DNA of 64,000 nucleotides from Gemmobacter aquarius (lineage in GTDB: Bacteria > Pseudomonadota > Alphaproteobacteria > Rhodobacterales > Rhodobacteraceae). The notes beneath the pieces were generated by a model, which did not search any database, had not been told where the DNA came from, and saw only the letters and a program-made list of their open reading frames with translations. A program made the position numbers and the translations under genes. Location: the NCBI RefSeq assembly GCF_003060865.1, contig NZ_CP028918.1, forward strand, positions 1,352,001-1,416,000. Reading direction: 5' to 3'. Within the stretch, counting starts at the first letter, position 1. Each line of letters opens with the position of its first letter. Below are positions 37,932 through 45,078 of this stretch, one piece after another.

Positions 37932-38942
37932 ATGGGATCTTCCATAAAAGAAGGGATTTCGGTGGTCCGCGATGCCCACCGCCTGTCCGTCGCTCCGATG
38001 ATGGACTGGACTGACCGGCATTGCCGTTACTTCCATCGGCTGATGACGAAGCGCGCGATGCTTTATACCGAAATGGTGACGGCGCCAGCGGTGGTGCATG
38101 GGCCGAAAGAGCGGCTTTTGGGCTATTCGGACGCCGAGCATCCGGTGGCCTTGCAGCTTGGCGGGTCAGATCCTGCCGAGCTTGCGGCGGCGGTTCGGCT
38201 GGCGGTGCCCTTCGGCTATGACGAGATCAACCTGAACGTGGGCTGCCCTTCGGACCGCGTGCAGTCGGGATGTTTCGGGGCCGTGCTGATGGAGCGGCCC
38301 GCGCTGGTGGCCGATTGCGTGGCGGCGATGCTCGATGCGTCCGACGTGCCGGTGACGGTGAAATGCCGGATCGGGGTGGATGACCAAGACCCCGAGGTGG
38401 TCTTGCCCGATTTTCTGGCCCGCGTCAGCGCGGCGGGGGTGACGCATTTCATCATCCACGCCCGCAAGGCATGGTTGCAGGGTCTGTCCCCCAAGGAAAA
38501 CCGCGAGATTCCGCCGCTCGACTACGATCTGGTCAAGCGGATGAAGGCGCAATTTCCGCATCTGACCATCTGCATCAACGGCGGGATCGCCTCGCTCGAC
38601 CTTGCGCGGGAATTGCTGGATGCGGGGCTTGACGGGGTGATGCTGGGCCGTGCCGCCTATCACGATCCGGGGTCGGTGCTGGTCGGGGCCGATGCGCTAT
38701 GGGGCGATACGGGGGGGCTGGATGCCTTTGCCACGGTCGAGGCGATGAAGCCCTATATCGCGGCGCATCTGGAAAGCGGCGGGCGGATGCACCAGATCAC
38801 GCGCCACATGCTGGGCCTGTTCCATGGCCGCCCCGGGGCGCGGGGCTGGCGGCGGGTGCTGTCGGAAGGCGTGGCCAAACCCGGCGCGGGGCTGGGGCTG
38901 CTTGACCTTGCACTGGCAGAGGTGATGCGCGAGGCTGCCTGA
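37932..38942 (+). CDS. dusA: tRNA-dihydrouridine(20/20a) synthase
   Basis: FMN enzyme of 336 residues that reduces uridines 20 and 20a in the tRNA D-loop using NADPH. It has the TIM-barrel start LSVAPMMDWTDRHCRYF and the catalytic cysteine in NLNVGCPSDRVQSGCFGAVL, which together with the HARKAWLQGLSPKENR loop identifies the DusA branch. ICINGGIASLD and DGVMLGRAAYHDP bind FMN phosphate. The ATG at 37932 gives a leader of about 15 residues before the conserved core; other starts are possible. It converges on the Bcr/CflA gene, separated by a 26-bp tandem repeat. Confidence 0.93.
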   Translation: MGSSIKEGISVVRDAHRLSVAPMMDWTDRHCRYFHRLMTKRAMLYTEMVTAPAVVHGPKERLLGYSDAEHPVALQLGGSDPAELAAAVRLAVPFGYDEINLNVGCPSDRVQSGCFGAVLMERPALVADCVAAMLDASDVPVTVKCRIGVDDQDPEVVLPDFLARVSAAGVTHFIIHARKAWLQGLSPKENREIPPLDYDLVKRMKAQFPHLTICINGGIASLDLARELLDAGLDGVMLGRAAYHDPGSVLVGADALWGDTGGLDAFATVEAMKPYIAAHLESGGRMHQITRHMLGLFHGRPGARGWRRVLSEGVAKPGAGLGLLDLALAEVMREAA

Positions 38943-38943
38943 C

Positions 38944-39005
38944 GGCGCGCCAGCGCGATCCAGCTTAGCGGCGCGCCAGCGCGATCCAGCTTAGCGGCGC
39001 GCCAG
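38944..39005. repeat. 26-bp tandem duplication at the 3' end of the Bcr/CflA gene
   Basis: Units at 38944-38969 and 38970-38995 are identical, followed by a partial third copy to about 39005. The unit includes the transporter's last codons and its stop (read on the minus strand), so a copy of the gene end with an in-phase stop now lies beyond the real stop. This is a simple slippage duplication. Confidence 0.9.
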
Positions 39006-40169
39006 AGCCAATCGGCCCATGGCAAAGGACAGCACGCCGCAGATCGCGATCGCGGCGAGCATCGGTGTGGCGCTGCCGTCGAAGAACGGGCCTGTGGCCG
39101 CGATCATCGCGCCGCCGGCCAGCATTTGCAGCGTGCCGCCCAGCGACGAGGCGAGGCCCGCGATATCTCCGTGATCGTCGAGCGCCATGACCATGGTCGT
39201 CGGGATCACGAGGCCAAGGAAGGCATTGGCCACAAACAGCCCTGCGATGCAGACGGGCAGGGTGACAAGCCCCATGAGCGCAAGCCCGAAAAGCCCGAGG
39301 GTCGAGAGCGCGAAGCCCGAGCTTGCCACCGTCAACACCCGTTTTGCGCCGTAGCGCAGGCCAAGCGTTCCGGCGGCCTGGCTTGCCGCGAAAAAGCCGA
39401 TGGCATTGACCGCGAAGGCCAGCGAAAAGCCGGTGGGCGACAGGCCGAAATCCTGCGTGTAGACAAAGCTCGCGCTGGCGATGAAGACGAAGAAGCTCGC
39501 CATGCCGAAGCCGCCAAGGAAGGTCAGCCCCATGAAGCTTCGGTTGGCGAGAAGGCGCCTTGCCCCGCGCAGCGTGTCGCCCATGTCAAACGGCTGGCGG
39601 CTTTCGGCGGGCAGGGTCTCGGCTTGCAGGAAGGTCAGGATGGCAAGGCTGACGACGCTGGCCAGAAGCAGGATGCCGAAGATGCCGCGCCATCCGGCCA
39701 CCGCCATGACGCCCGATCCTGCCAGCGGCGCCAGCATGGGCGAGACCGAGATCACCAGCATCACCGCCGCCATCAGCCGCGTTGCGGCATGGCCGGTATA
39801 CATGTCGCGGATGATTGCACGGGGCACGACCATCAACGCTGCCCCGCCAAGGCCTTGAATCGCGCGGCCGGCGATCAGCGTCTCGATCGACTGGGCAAAG
39901 GTGCACAGGATCGACCCTGCGACGAAGATCGCGATTCCGGCATAAAGCGGCGGTTTGCGGCCAGACCGGTCGGCCCATGGACCATAGACCAGTTGGGCAA
40001 GGCCGAAGGCGATGAAATAGGCGGTGATGGTGGTCTGCATGTCCTGCACGCTGGCGTTCAGCGATTGGCCTATGGCCGGCATGGCGGGCAGATACATATC
40101 TATGGCAAAGGGTCCGATGCAGGACAAAAGGCCAAGCACGAGGGCAGGGCGGGCGATGCGGTCTGTCAT
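38991..40169 (-). CDS. Bcr/CflA family multidrug efflux MFS transporter
   Basis: Major facilitator of 392 residues with 12 membrane helices, of the drug:H+ antiporter Bcr/CflA group (bicyclomycin, chloramphenicol and similar efflux). Signature parts are ALVLGLLSCIGPFAIDMYLP in helix 1 and GPWADRSGRKPPLYAG, the loop 2-3 motif. RAIQGLGGAALMVVPRAIIR is the antiporter motif in helices 4-5. ATG 40169 is chosen because it directly opens helix 1; the frame stays open far upstream but antisense to the next gene. The actual drug is unknown. Its divergent neighbour encodes an oxygenase-like protein. Confidence 0.9.
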   Translation of the reverse strand: MTDRIARPALVLGLLSCIGPFAIDMYLPAMPAIGQSLNASVQDMQTTITAYFIAFGLAQLVYGPWADRSGRKPPLYAGIAIFVAGSILCTFAQSIETLIAGRAIQGLGGAALMVVPRAIIRDMYTGHAATRLMAAVMLVISVSPMLAPLAGSGVMAVAGWRGIFGILLLASVVSLAILTFLQAETLPAESRQPFDMGDTLRGARRLLANRSFMGLTFLGGFGMASFFVFIASASFVYTQDFGLSPTGFSLAFAVNAIGFFAASQAAGTLGLRYGAKRVLTVASSGFALSTLGLFGLALMGLVTLPVCIAGLFVANAFLGLVIPTTMVMALDDHGDIAGLASSLGGTLQMLAGGAMIAATGPFFDGSATPMLAAIAICGVLSFAMGRLALARR

Positions 40170-40241
40170 GGGAAACGGCCTTCGTGAAAATCGGATGGCA
40201 GGGATACGCCTTTTGCGGACGAAGGGCCAGAGGGGACGGCT

Positions 40242-41039
40242 ATGACGGTTCGGGAGACGGCTTTGGAGACGGCTTTGGAGACGGAAGCAGGCTTGGACCC
40301 GGGCGCGGGCTGGCGGCGGGCCAGCGGGGCAGGGATCGCGGCTTGGGCACGGGCGGCGGCACCCTTGGCCGAGGCTGCGGTTGCCACCCCGGCCGAGCCA
40401 TGGCGCTGCGGCGGGACGTGGTTTGTCGGGCTGGATGCGCTGGACAACGATACCCGGGGGACGGTGGGGGCCACAGATTTCCCTTGGGACGAGGTTGGGC
40501 TGGCACCCACGGCCTTGCACCGCGCGCAGGTTTCGGTGGTGCGGCCGGGCTATCCGCAGCCGTCGCCCGACGAGACCGAGGCCGGCTTCCGTTTCCGGCT
40601 GAACCGCGATTCGGCGCATCTCGACGGGCTGATCGCCGAAGGGCCGGAAAAGCGCCGCCGCGTGGTCGAACCGCATCGCTGGATCATCGGGTTGCCGCTG
40701 AACGCCGCCGATGCGGGAGCATCGCCGCTGGTGGTGTGGGAAGGCAGCCACGAAATCATGCGGGCGGGGCTGCTGGCCGCGTTGCAGGGCGTGCCAGAGG
40801 CGGATTGGGGCGCCGTGGATATAACAGAGGCCTATCAGAAGGCGCGCAAGCGCGTCTTTGCCGAATGTGCCCGTGTAGAACTGCCCGGCGTGCCGGGCGA
40901 GGCGGTGGTGCTGCACCGGCTTTTGGTGCATGGCGTGGCCCCGTGGGCCAAAGGCGCGCGGGCGGCGGGCGAAGGGCGCATGGTCGCCTATTTTCGCCCT
41001 GTCATGGGCTCTGTGGGCGCGTGGCTGCTGGCGCCCTAG
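40242..41039 (+). CDS. probable 2-oxoglutarate/Fe(II) dioxygenase-like protein (PhyH-like)
   Basis: A 265-residue cytoplasmic protein not matched to a named enzyme. Its core suggests a double-stranded beta-helix oxygenase: an H-x-D pair in DSAHLDGLIAEG (about residue 125), a distal histidine in VVLHRLLVHGVAPW (about 232) and an arginine in GRMVAYFRPVMG that could hold 2-oxoglutarate. HRWIIGLPLNAADAGASPLV and WEGSHEIMR also recall phytanoyl-CoA dioxygenase relatives. The N-terminus has a 12-bp repeat (ETALETALETE). It is divergent from the efflux gene by 72 bases. The substrate cannot be inferred. Confidence 0.6.
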   Translation: MTVRETALETALETEAGLDPGAGWRRASGAGIAAWARAAAPLAEAAVATPAEPWRCGGTWFVGLDALDNDTRGTVGATDFPWDEVGLAPTALHRAQVSVVRPGYPQPSPDETEAGFRFRLNRDSAHLDGLIAEGPEKRRRVVEPHRWIIGLPLNAADAGASPLVVWEGSHEIMRAGLLAALQGVPEADWGAVDITEAYQKARKRVFAECARVELPGVPGEAVVLHRLLVHGVAPWAKGARAAGEGRMVAYFRPVMGSVGAWLLAP

Positions 41040-41043
41040 GGAT

Positions 41044-41064
41044 GGTGGGTGCAGAGCACCCACC
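41044..41064. repeat. palindromic REP-like hairpin
   Basis: GGTGGGTGC, 3 bases, GCACCCACC is a perfect 9-bp stem followed by CTACG. A related GTAGGGTGCG...CATCCTACG structure occurs at 62033-62101, so this is probably one of a dispersed hairpin family. It lies just after the oxygenase-like gene and may also end transcription. Confidence 0.6.
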
Positions 41065-41192
41065 CTACGGGCGACGGGGCTAAGGCCAACGGGGAGCGGA
41101 CGGTGAAACGGGAGATGGCGGGCCGCAGGGCCGCAATTGGCCCAGATGCCCTTCCGTATCACGCGACTTTCAGGATGCCGCAGGTGCGGCAA

Positions 41193-41420
41193 TCAGCCCA
41201 GCCGCCCCATCCGTCCGCCACGGCGCTTGGCAAGGCGCGGGGCGCGCGAGGGGAGTTCGGCCATGATTGCCGTGCGTTCTGTTGCGGTCATGCGCGACCA
41301 CGCCGAGATTTCGTCGATGCTGCGCAGGCAGCCCACGCAGATGCGTTCGGCCGGATGGATGGTGCAAAGCTTGACGCAAGGCGACTGCACCTCGTTCCTT
41401 TGCCAGACGTCATCCTTCAC
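41193..41420 (-). CDS. DUF1289 family protein
   Basis: A small protein of 75 residues with the DUF1289 cysteine pattern [19 protein letters not shown] followed by [18 protein letters not shown]. The four cysteines probably bind a metal or iron-sulfur cluster. The function is unknown. The GTG start at 41420 lies inside the end of ruvX (11-bp overlap), so it is translated from the same message. This gene order is common in alphaproteobacteria. Confidence 0.87.
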   Translation of the reverse strand: MKDDVWQRNEVQSPCVKLCTIHPAERICVGCLRSIDEISAWSRMTATERTAIMAELPSRAPRLAKRRGGRMGRLG

Positions 41421-41922
41421 TGCTGCTCTCCTGCGGTGCGGCGTCGGCTGCCTTGCGGGCCATATGCCCCATGCGGTCCAACGCTCCTTGCAGGATATAG
41501 CCCGCGGCGACCTGATCGATCACCTCTTTGCGACGCTTTCGCGATGTATCCGCCTCGATCAGTGATCTTTCTGCCGCAACGGTCGACAGCCGTTCGTCCC
41601 AATAGGTGATCGGCAGGTCGGTCAGACGCGACAGGTTGCGGGCAAAGGCGCGGGTCGCCTGCACGCGGGGGCCTTCGGAGCCGTCCATGTTCAAGGGCAA
41701 CCCGAGGATCAGGCCGTGGATGCCGCGCTGCGTGCAAAGCGCCAGCAACGCAGCCGCGTCGGCGGTGAATTTCACCCGGCGGATCACCTCGATCGGGGTG
41801 GCGACCGACCGGCGCAGGTCGGAGATCGCGACTCCGATGGTCTTTTCGCCAAAGTCCAGCCCCGCGATGGCGCGGTTGGGCGAAAGGACGGCCGCGAAAC
41901 CGGCGATATCCTCGACGATCAC
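41410..41922 (-). CDS. ruvX: RuvX/YqgF family Holliday junction resolvase
   Basis: RNase H-fold nuclease of 170 residues involved in Holliday junction resolution or 16S rRNA maturation. Motifs: the first acidic residue in [31 protein letters not shown] in the middle, [14 protein letters not shown] and the final acidic [15 protein letters not shown]. The GTG start at 41922 overlaps the ccmI stop codon (GTGA), which places the gene in a translationally coupled ccmI-ruvX-DUF1289 unit. Confidence 0.9.
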   Translation of the reverse strand: MIVEDIAGFAAVLSPNRAIAGLDFGEKTIGVAISDLRRSVATPIEVIRRVKFTADAAALLALCTQRGIHGLILGLPLNMDGSEGPRVQATRAFARNLSRLTDLPITYWDERLSTVAAERSLIEADTSRKRRKEVIDQVAAGYILQGALDRMGHMARKAADAAPQESSSEG

Positions 41923-43130
41923 GGGGTCAGACCCGCATTCAGGGCGGCTTCCTTGAGGAAACCTTGTTCGCTTTCCCGGCCCTCGAATTTCACCAGCGCC
42001 TCGGCATAGATCTTTTGCGCCTCGTCCTTGCGGTCTAGAACGCCAAGCGAGGTGATGAGCTTGGCCCAATCCTCGACCTCGCCGCCCTCGGCGGCAAGGC
42101 GTTCGGAGAGTTGCGCCACCATTCCCGTGATCATCTCTTGCCGCGCTTCGGGCGTCATGTCCCGGGCTGCGGCCACGGCACCGGCATCGGGGCCTTTGGC
42201 TTCAGGCAGGGTAAAGTTGATCCCCGCCCGCATCGCCACGTCTTCGATCTGGGCGCGGATCGGCGCGACCCATGGTGCATCGGCGGGGCTGTCGAGAAGC
42301 GGTTGCCACAATGCGAAGGTGCGGTCGAAGCGCCCCACCTGCGCGGCCATCAGCCCGTAGTAATAGCGGGCGGTGGGGTTTGCCGCGTCAAGCCGAAGCG
42401 CCTTTGTCAGTTCCGCCTCGGCTTCGGGCGACACGCGGCCATCGGCGGCCATGACCATCAGTTCGCCTAGCGCCGCATGGTCTTCGGCGGTGGCGCCGGT
42501 GCCTTTCAGAGTGACCAACCGCTCCATCGCCTGACGGGCGGCGGCCAGATTGCCCAGCCGTGCCTCGTTCGCGGCCAGAAGCTCCAGGCCCTGCCGGTCA
42601 TCGGGGCGGGCTTTCACGGCGGCGCGCAGCTCGTCCATCAGCTTGGCGAAGGCGGGGTCGACCGGAGCGGGAGCAGCAGGGGCAGGGACGGCGGCTTCCA
42701 TTTCGGCCTGCGGCGGGCGCTTGGCGCGCAGATCGTCGGACATGGCAAGGCGTGCGGCCAGCGGCAAGTCGGGATAGCCGGGCGCGCCGATCCGGTCGTA
42801 GACGACATAGGCCCCGGCAAGGATTGGCAGGGTCACGGCCAATGCCGCAAGTCTGCCGCTGCGGGCAGGGGCGGCCGAGGCTTGCGCGGTCCGGTCCGCA
42901 CCGAGCAGGCGGCGCGAGATTTCGGTCCGAAGCCTATCAGCCTCGTCCGGGGCGAGGGTGCCGCGTGCAAGGTCGCTATCCACGGCGGAAAGCTGGTCGC
43001 GGTAGACTTGCAGATCGTAAGATGCGGCGGGTCCGACATCGGCGCGGGCGCGAAAGCCGGCCCGCAGCAGGCTTGCCGCTACCGCCAGACCTATCGCTGC
43101 GGCTGCAAGCCAGAATTGCCAGTTTTCCAT
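41919..43130 (-). CDS. ccmI: c-type cytochrome biogenesis protein CcmI
   Basis: A 403-residue inner-membrane component of the System I haem ligation complex; it holds apocytochrome c for haem attachment. The N-terminal membrane helix [20 protein letters not shown] is followed by the CcmI-type cytoplasmic loop [20 protein letters not shown] and a second membrane helix ([18 protein letters not shown]). A periplasmic TPR domain spans about residues 160-400. ATG 43130 is used since it opens the first helix. It is divergent from soxB, with 232 bases between. Confidence 0.9.
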   Translation of the reverse strand: MENWQFWLAAAAIGLAVAASLLRAGFRARADVGPAASYDLQVYRDQLSAVDSDLARGTLAPDEADRLRTEISRRLLGADRTAQASAAPARSGRLAALAVTLPILAGAYVVYDRIGAPGYPDLPLAARLAMSDDLRAKRPPQAEMEAAVPAPAAPAPVDPAFAKLMDELRAAVKARPDDRQGLELLAANEARLGNLAAARQAMERLVTLKGTGATAEDHAALGELMVMAADGRVSPEAEAELTKALRLDAANPTARYYYGLMAAQVGRFDRTFALWQPLLDSPADAPWVAPIRAQIEDVAMRAGINFTLPEAKGPDAGAVAAARDMTPEARQEMITGMVAQLSERLAAEGGEVEDWAKLITSLGVLDRKDEAQKIYAEALVKFEGRESEQGFLKEAALNAGLTP

Positions 43131-43250
43131 ATGCGACCCGTCCTGTCCGACCCGCGCCAACCGGGGTTCCGACGCCCATGTAATGCTTTCGGCACCGCTG
43201 AAAAAGCCTGCGATACGGGAAAGTGACGCATTTGGCGGCACCGCTGCGCT

Positions 43251-43335
43251 TTGTCGCGCATCTTGTCGCATTTTTCCCGATTGTGCCGCTTGCGGGGGTG
43301 GAGCATCGGGGGCATTTCCACGACAAGTGCGACAA
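43251..43335. promoter_or_regulatory. repeated TTGTCGC motifs before soxB
   Basis: TTGTCGC occurs at 43251-43257 and 43263-43269, 12 bases apart, and its complement at 43321-43326 (CGACAA) and 43329-43335 (GCGACAA). Two direct copies facing two inverted copies flank the region where the soxB promoter should lie, an arrangement that suits a repressor or activator site. The regulator is unknown. Confidence 0.4.
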
Positions 43336-43362
43336 CACGACCGGCGCCACGGGGGACCGACC

Positions 43363-44610
43363 ATGAAACGCTATTCCGTCTTTGCCATTGCCCGCGAAGC
43401 AATGCGCCATCACAGCGGATGGGAGCGCGCCTGGCGCAGTCCCGAGCCGAAGAAGCAATACGATGTCATCATCGTGGGCGCAGGCGGGCACGGGCTGGCC
43501 ACGGCCTATTACCTTGGCAAGAACTTCGGCATCACCAATGTCGCGGTGATCGAGAAGGGCTGGCTTGGCGGCGGCAACACAGGTCGCAACACCACGATCA
43601 TCCGGTCGAACTATCTGCAAGACCCGTCGGCTGCGATCTATGAAAAGGCCCGCAGCCTTTACGAGACGCTGAGCCAGGACCTGAACTACAACGTCATGTT
43701 CAGCCCGCGCGGCCTGCTGATGCTGGCGCAGACCCATCACGAAGTGCGCGGCTATCTGCGGACAGTTCACGCCAACGCGCTGCAAGGCGTGGAAACCCAG
43801 TGGATCGACGCGCAGCGCGTCAAGGAACTGGTGCCGATCATCAACATCGACGGGCCGCGCTATCCGGTTCTGGGGGCGCTGTATCAGGCGCGTGGCGGCA
43901 CGGCGCGGCACGATGCGGTGGCATGGGGCTATGCGCGGGCCTGTTCCGACATGGGCATGGACATCATCCAGCAATGCGAGGTCAAGGGCGTGCGCTCGGA
44001 AGGCGGCAACGTCACCGGCGTCGACACGACCAAGGGCTTCATCGGCTGCAAGAAGCTGGGTATCGTGGTTGCGGGCCATTCGGGGCAGGTGGCCGAGATG
44101 GCTGGGTTCCGCCTGCCTGTCGAAGCGGTCGCCCTGCAGGCGCTGGTGTCCGAACCGATCAAGCCCTGCATGGATGTGGTCGTGATGGCCAACACCGTGC
44201 ATGGCTACATGTCGCAATCGGACAAGGGCGAGATGGTGATCGGCGGCGGCACCGACGGGTTCAACAACTTTACCCAGCGCGGGTCTTTCCACCATATCGA
44301 GGAAACGCTGCGCGCGCTGATCGAGACCTTCCCGATGATCTCACGCCTGAAGATGCTGCGCCAATGGGGCGGGATCGTGGATATGACCGGCGACCGTTCG
44401 CCCATCATCTCTAAAACCCCGCTCGGCAACTGCTTCATGAACTGCGGCTGGGGCACCGGCGGGTTCAAGGCCATTCCGGGGTCGGGCTGGGCCATGGCCG
44501 AGTTGATGGCCAAGGGAGAGCCGGGGGCCTTGGCGAAAGATTTCAGCATGTGGCGCTTCAAGGAAGGCCAGTTCATCGACGAGTCGGTGGCGGCAGGGGT
44601 GGCGCATTGA
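43363..44610 (+). CDS. soxB: sarcosine oxidase subunit beta
   Basis: Flavoprotein subunit (415 residues) of heterotetrameric sarcosine oxidase, which oxidises sarcosine to glycine, passing the methyl carbon to tetrahydrofolate and electrons to O2 as H2O2. Residues about 30-65 are the FAD-binding GxGxxG fold (YDVIIVGAGGHGLATAYYLG). GGGNTGRNTTIIRSNYL is the beta-subunit loop around the covalent FMN and catalytic site. MNCGWGTGGFKAIPGSGWAM is the C-terminal flavin motif. It starts at ATG 43363. soxD follows after 144 bases that hold three perfect hairpins. Confidence 0.94.
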   Translation: MKRYSVFAIAREAMRHHSGWERAWRSPEPKKQYDVIIVGAGGHGLATAYYLGKNFGITNVAVIEKGWLGGGNTGRNTTIIRSNYLQDPSAAIYEKARSLYETLSQDLNYNVMFSPRGLLMLAQTHHEVRGYLRTVHANALQGVETQWIDAQRVKELVPIINIDGPRYPVLGALYQARGGTARHDAVAWGYARACSDMGMDIIQQCEVKGVRSEGGNVTGVDTTKGFIGCKKLGIVVAGHSGQVAEMAGFRLPVEAVALQALVSEPIKPCMDVVVMANTVHGYMSQSDKGEMVIGGGTDGFNNFTQRGSFHHIEETLRALIETFPMISRLKMLRQWGGIVDMTGDRSPIISKTPLGNCFMNCGWGTGGFKAIPGSGWAMAELMAKGEPGALAKDFSMWRFKEGQFIDESVAAGVAH

Positions 44611-44626
44611 CGGGCCTGACGGAGAA

Positions 44627-44726
44627 CCAAGATTTTTCTGCGAAAAATCTTGGCGTGGAACATGTGACGGAAGATTTTTCGGCGAAAAATCTTCGGGCGG
44701 GGAAAATTCTTCGGGAAGAATTTTCC
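44627..44726 (+). repeat. array of three perfect hairpins between soxB and soxD
   Basis: Stems lie at 44627-44653 (12 bp, loop 3), 44670-44694 (11 bp, loop 3) and 44701-44726 (12 bp, loop 2). The first two share the core GATTTTTC/GAAAAATC, also found at 49315-49335 before sodB; the third has the related GGAAAATTCTTC arm. No uridine run follows, so they look like REP-type or RNA-processing elements rather than terminators. Confidence 0.88.
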
Positions 44727-44754
44727 GGTGCGGAAATTGCGAACGGGGTGACAA

Positions 44755-45078
44755 ATGCTAATCCTTGAATGTCCCTATTGCGGCGTCAAAGCCGAAGAGA
44801 CCGAGCTTTCGCCGGGCTACGAGGCGCACCTGAAACGCTTCGGTCCCGGGTCGTCCGACGAGGAATTCGAAAGCTACATGTTCGCCCGCAAGAACCCCAA
44901 GGGCGTGCATTTCGAGCGTTGGCGCCATGCCTATGGCTGCGGCAAGTGGTTCCTTGCTGCCCGCTGCACCGCCACGCTGGAAGTGTTCGGCACCTATCCC
45001 GCGCAATCATCCGAACCGCCCGCCGATCTGGTGGCAAAGATCAAGGCCAAGCGGCCTGACTGGAAGGGTTACAAATGA
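44755..45078 (+). CDS. soxD: sarcosine oxidase subunit delta
   Basis: Small subunit of 107 residues of heterotetrameric sarcosine oxidase that binds zinc. The N-terminal CPYCGVKAEETEL supplies Cys ligands. Further on, KGVHFERWRHAYGCGKWFL and AARCTATLEV hold the conserved His and Cys typical of SoxD. It starts after the hairpin array and overlaps the soxA start by ATGA (45075-45078), so the two are co-translated. Confidence 0.93.
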   Translation: MLILECPYCGVKAEETELSPGYEAHLKRFGPGSSDEEFESYMFARKNPKGVHFERWRHAYGCGKWFLAARCTATLEVFGTYPAQSSEPPADLVAKIKAKRPDWKGYK

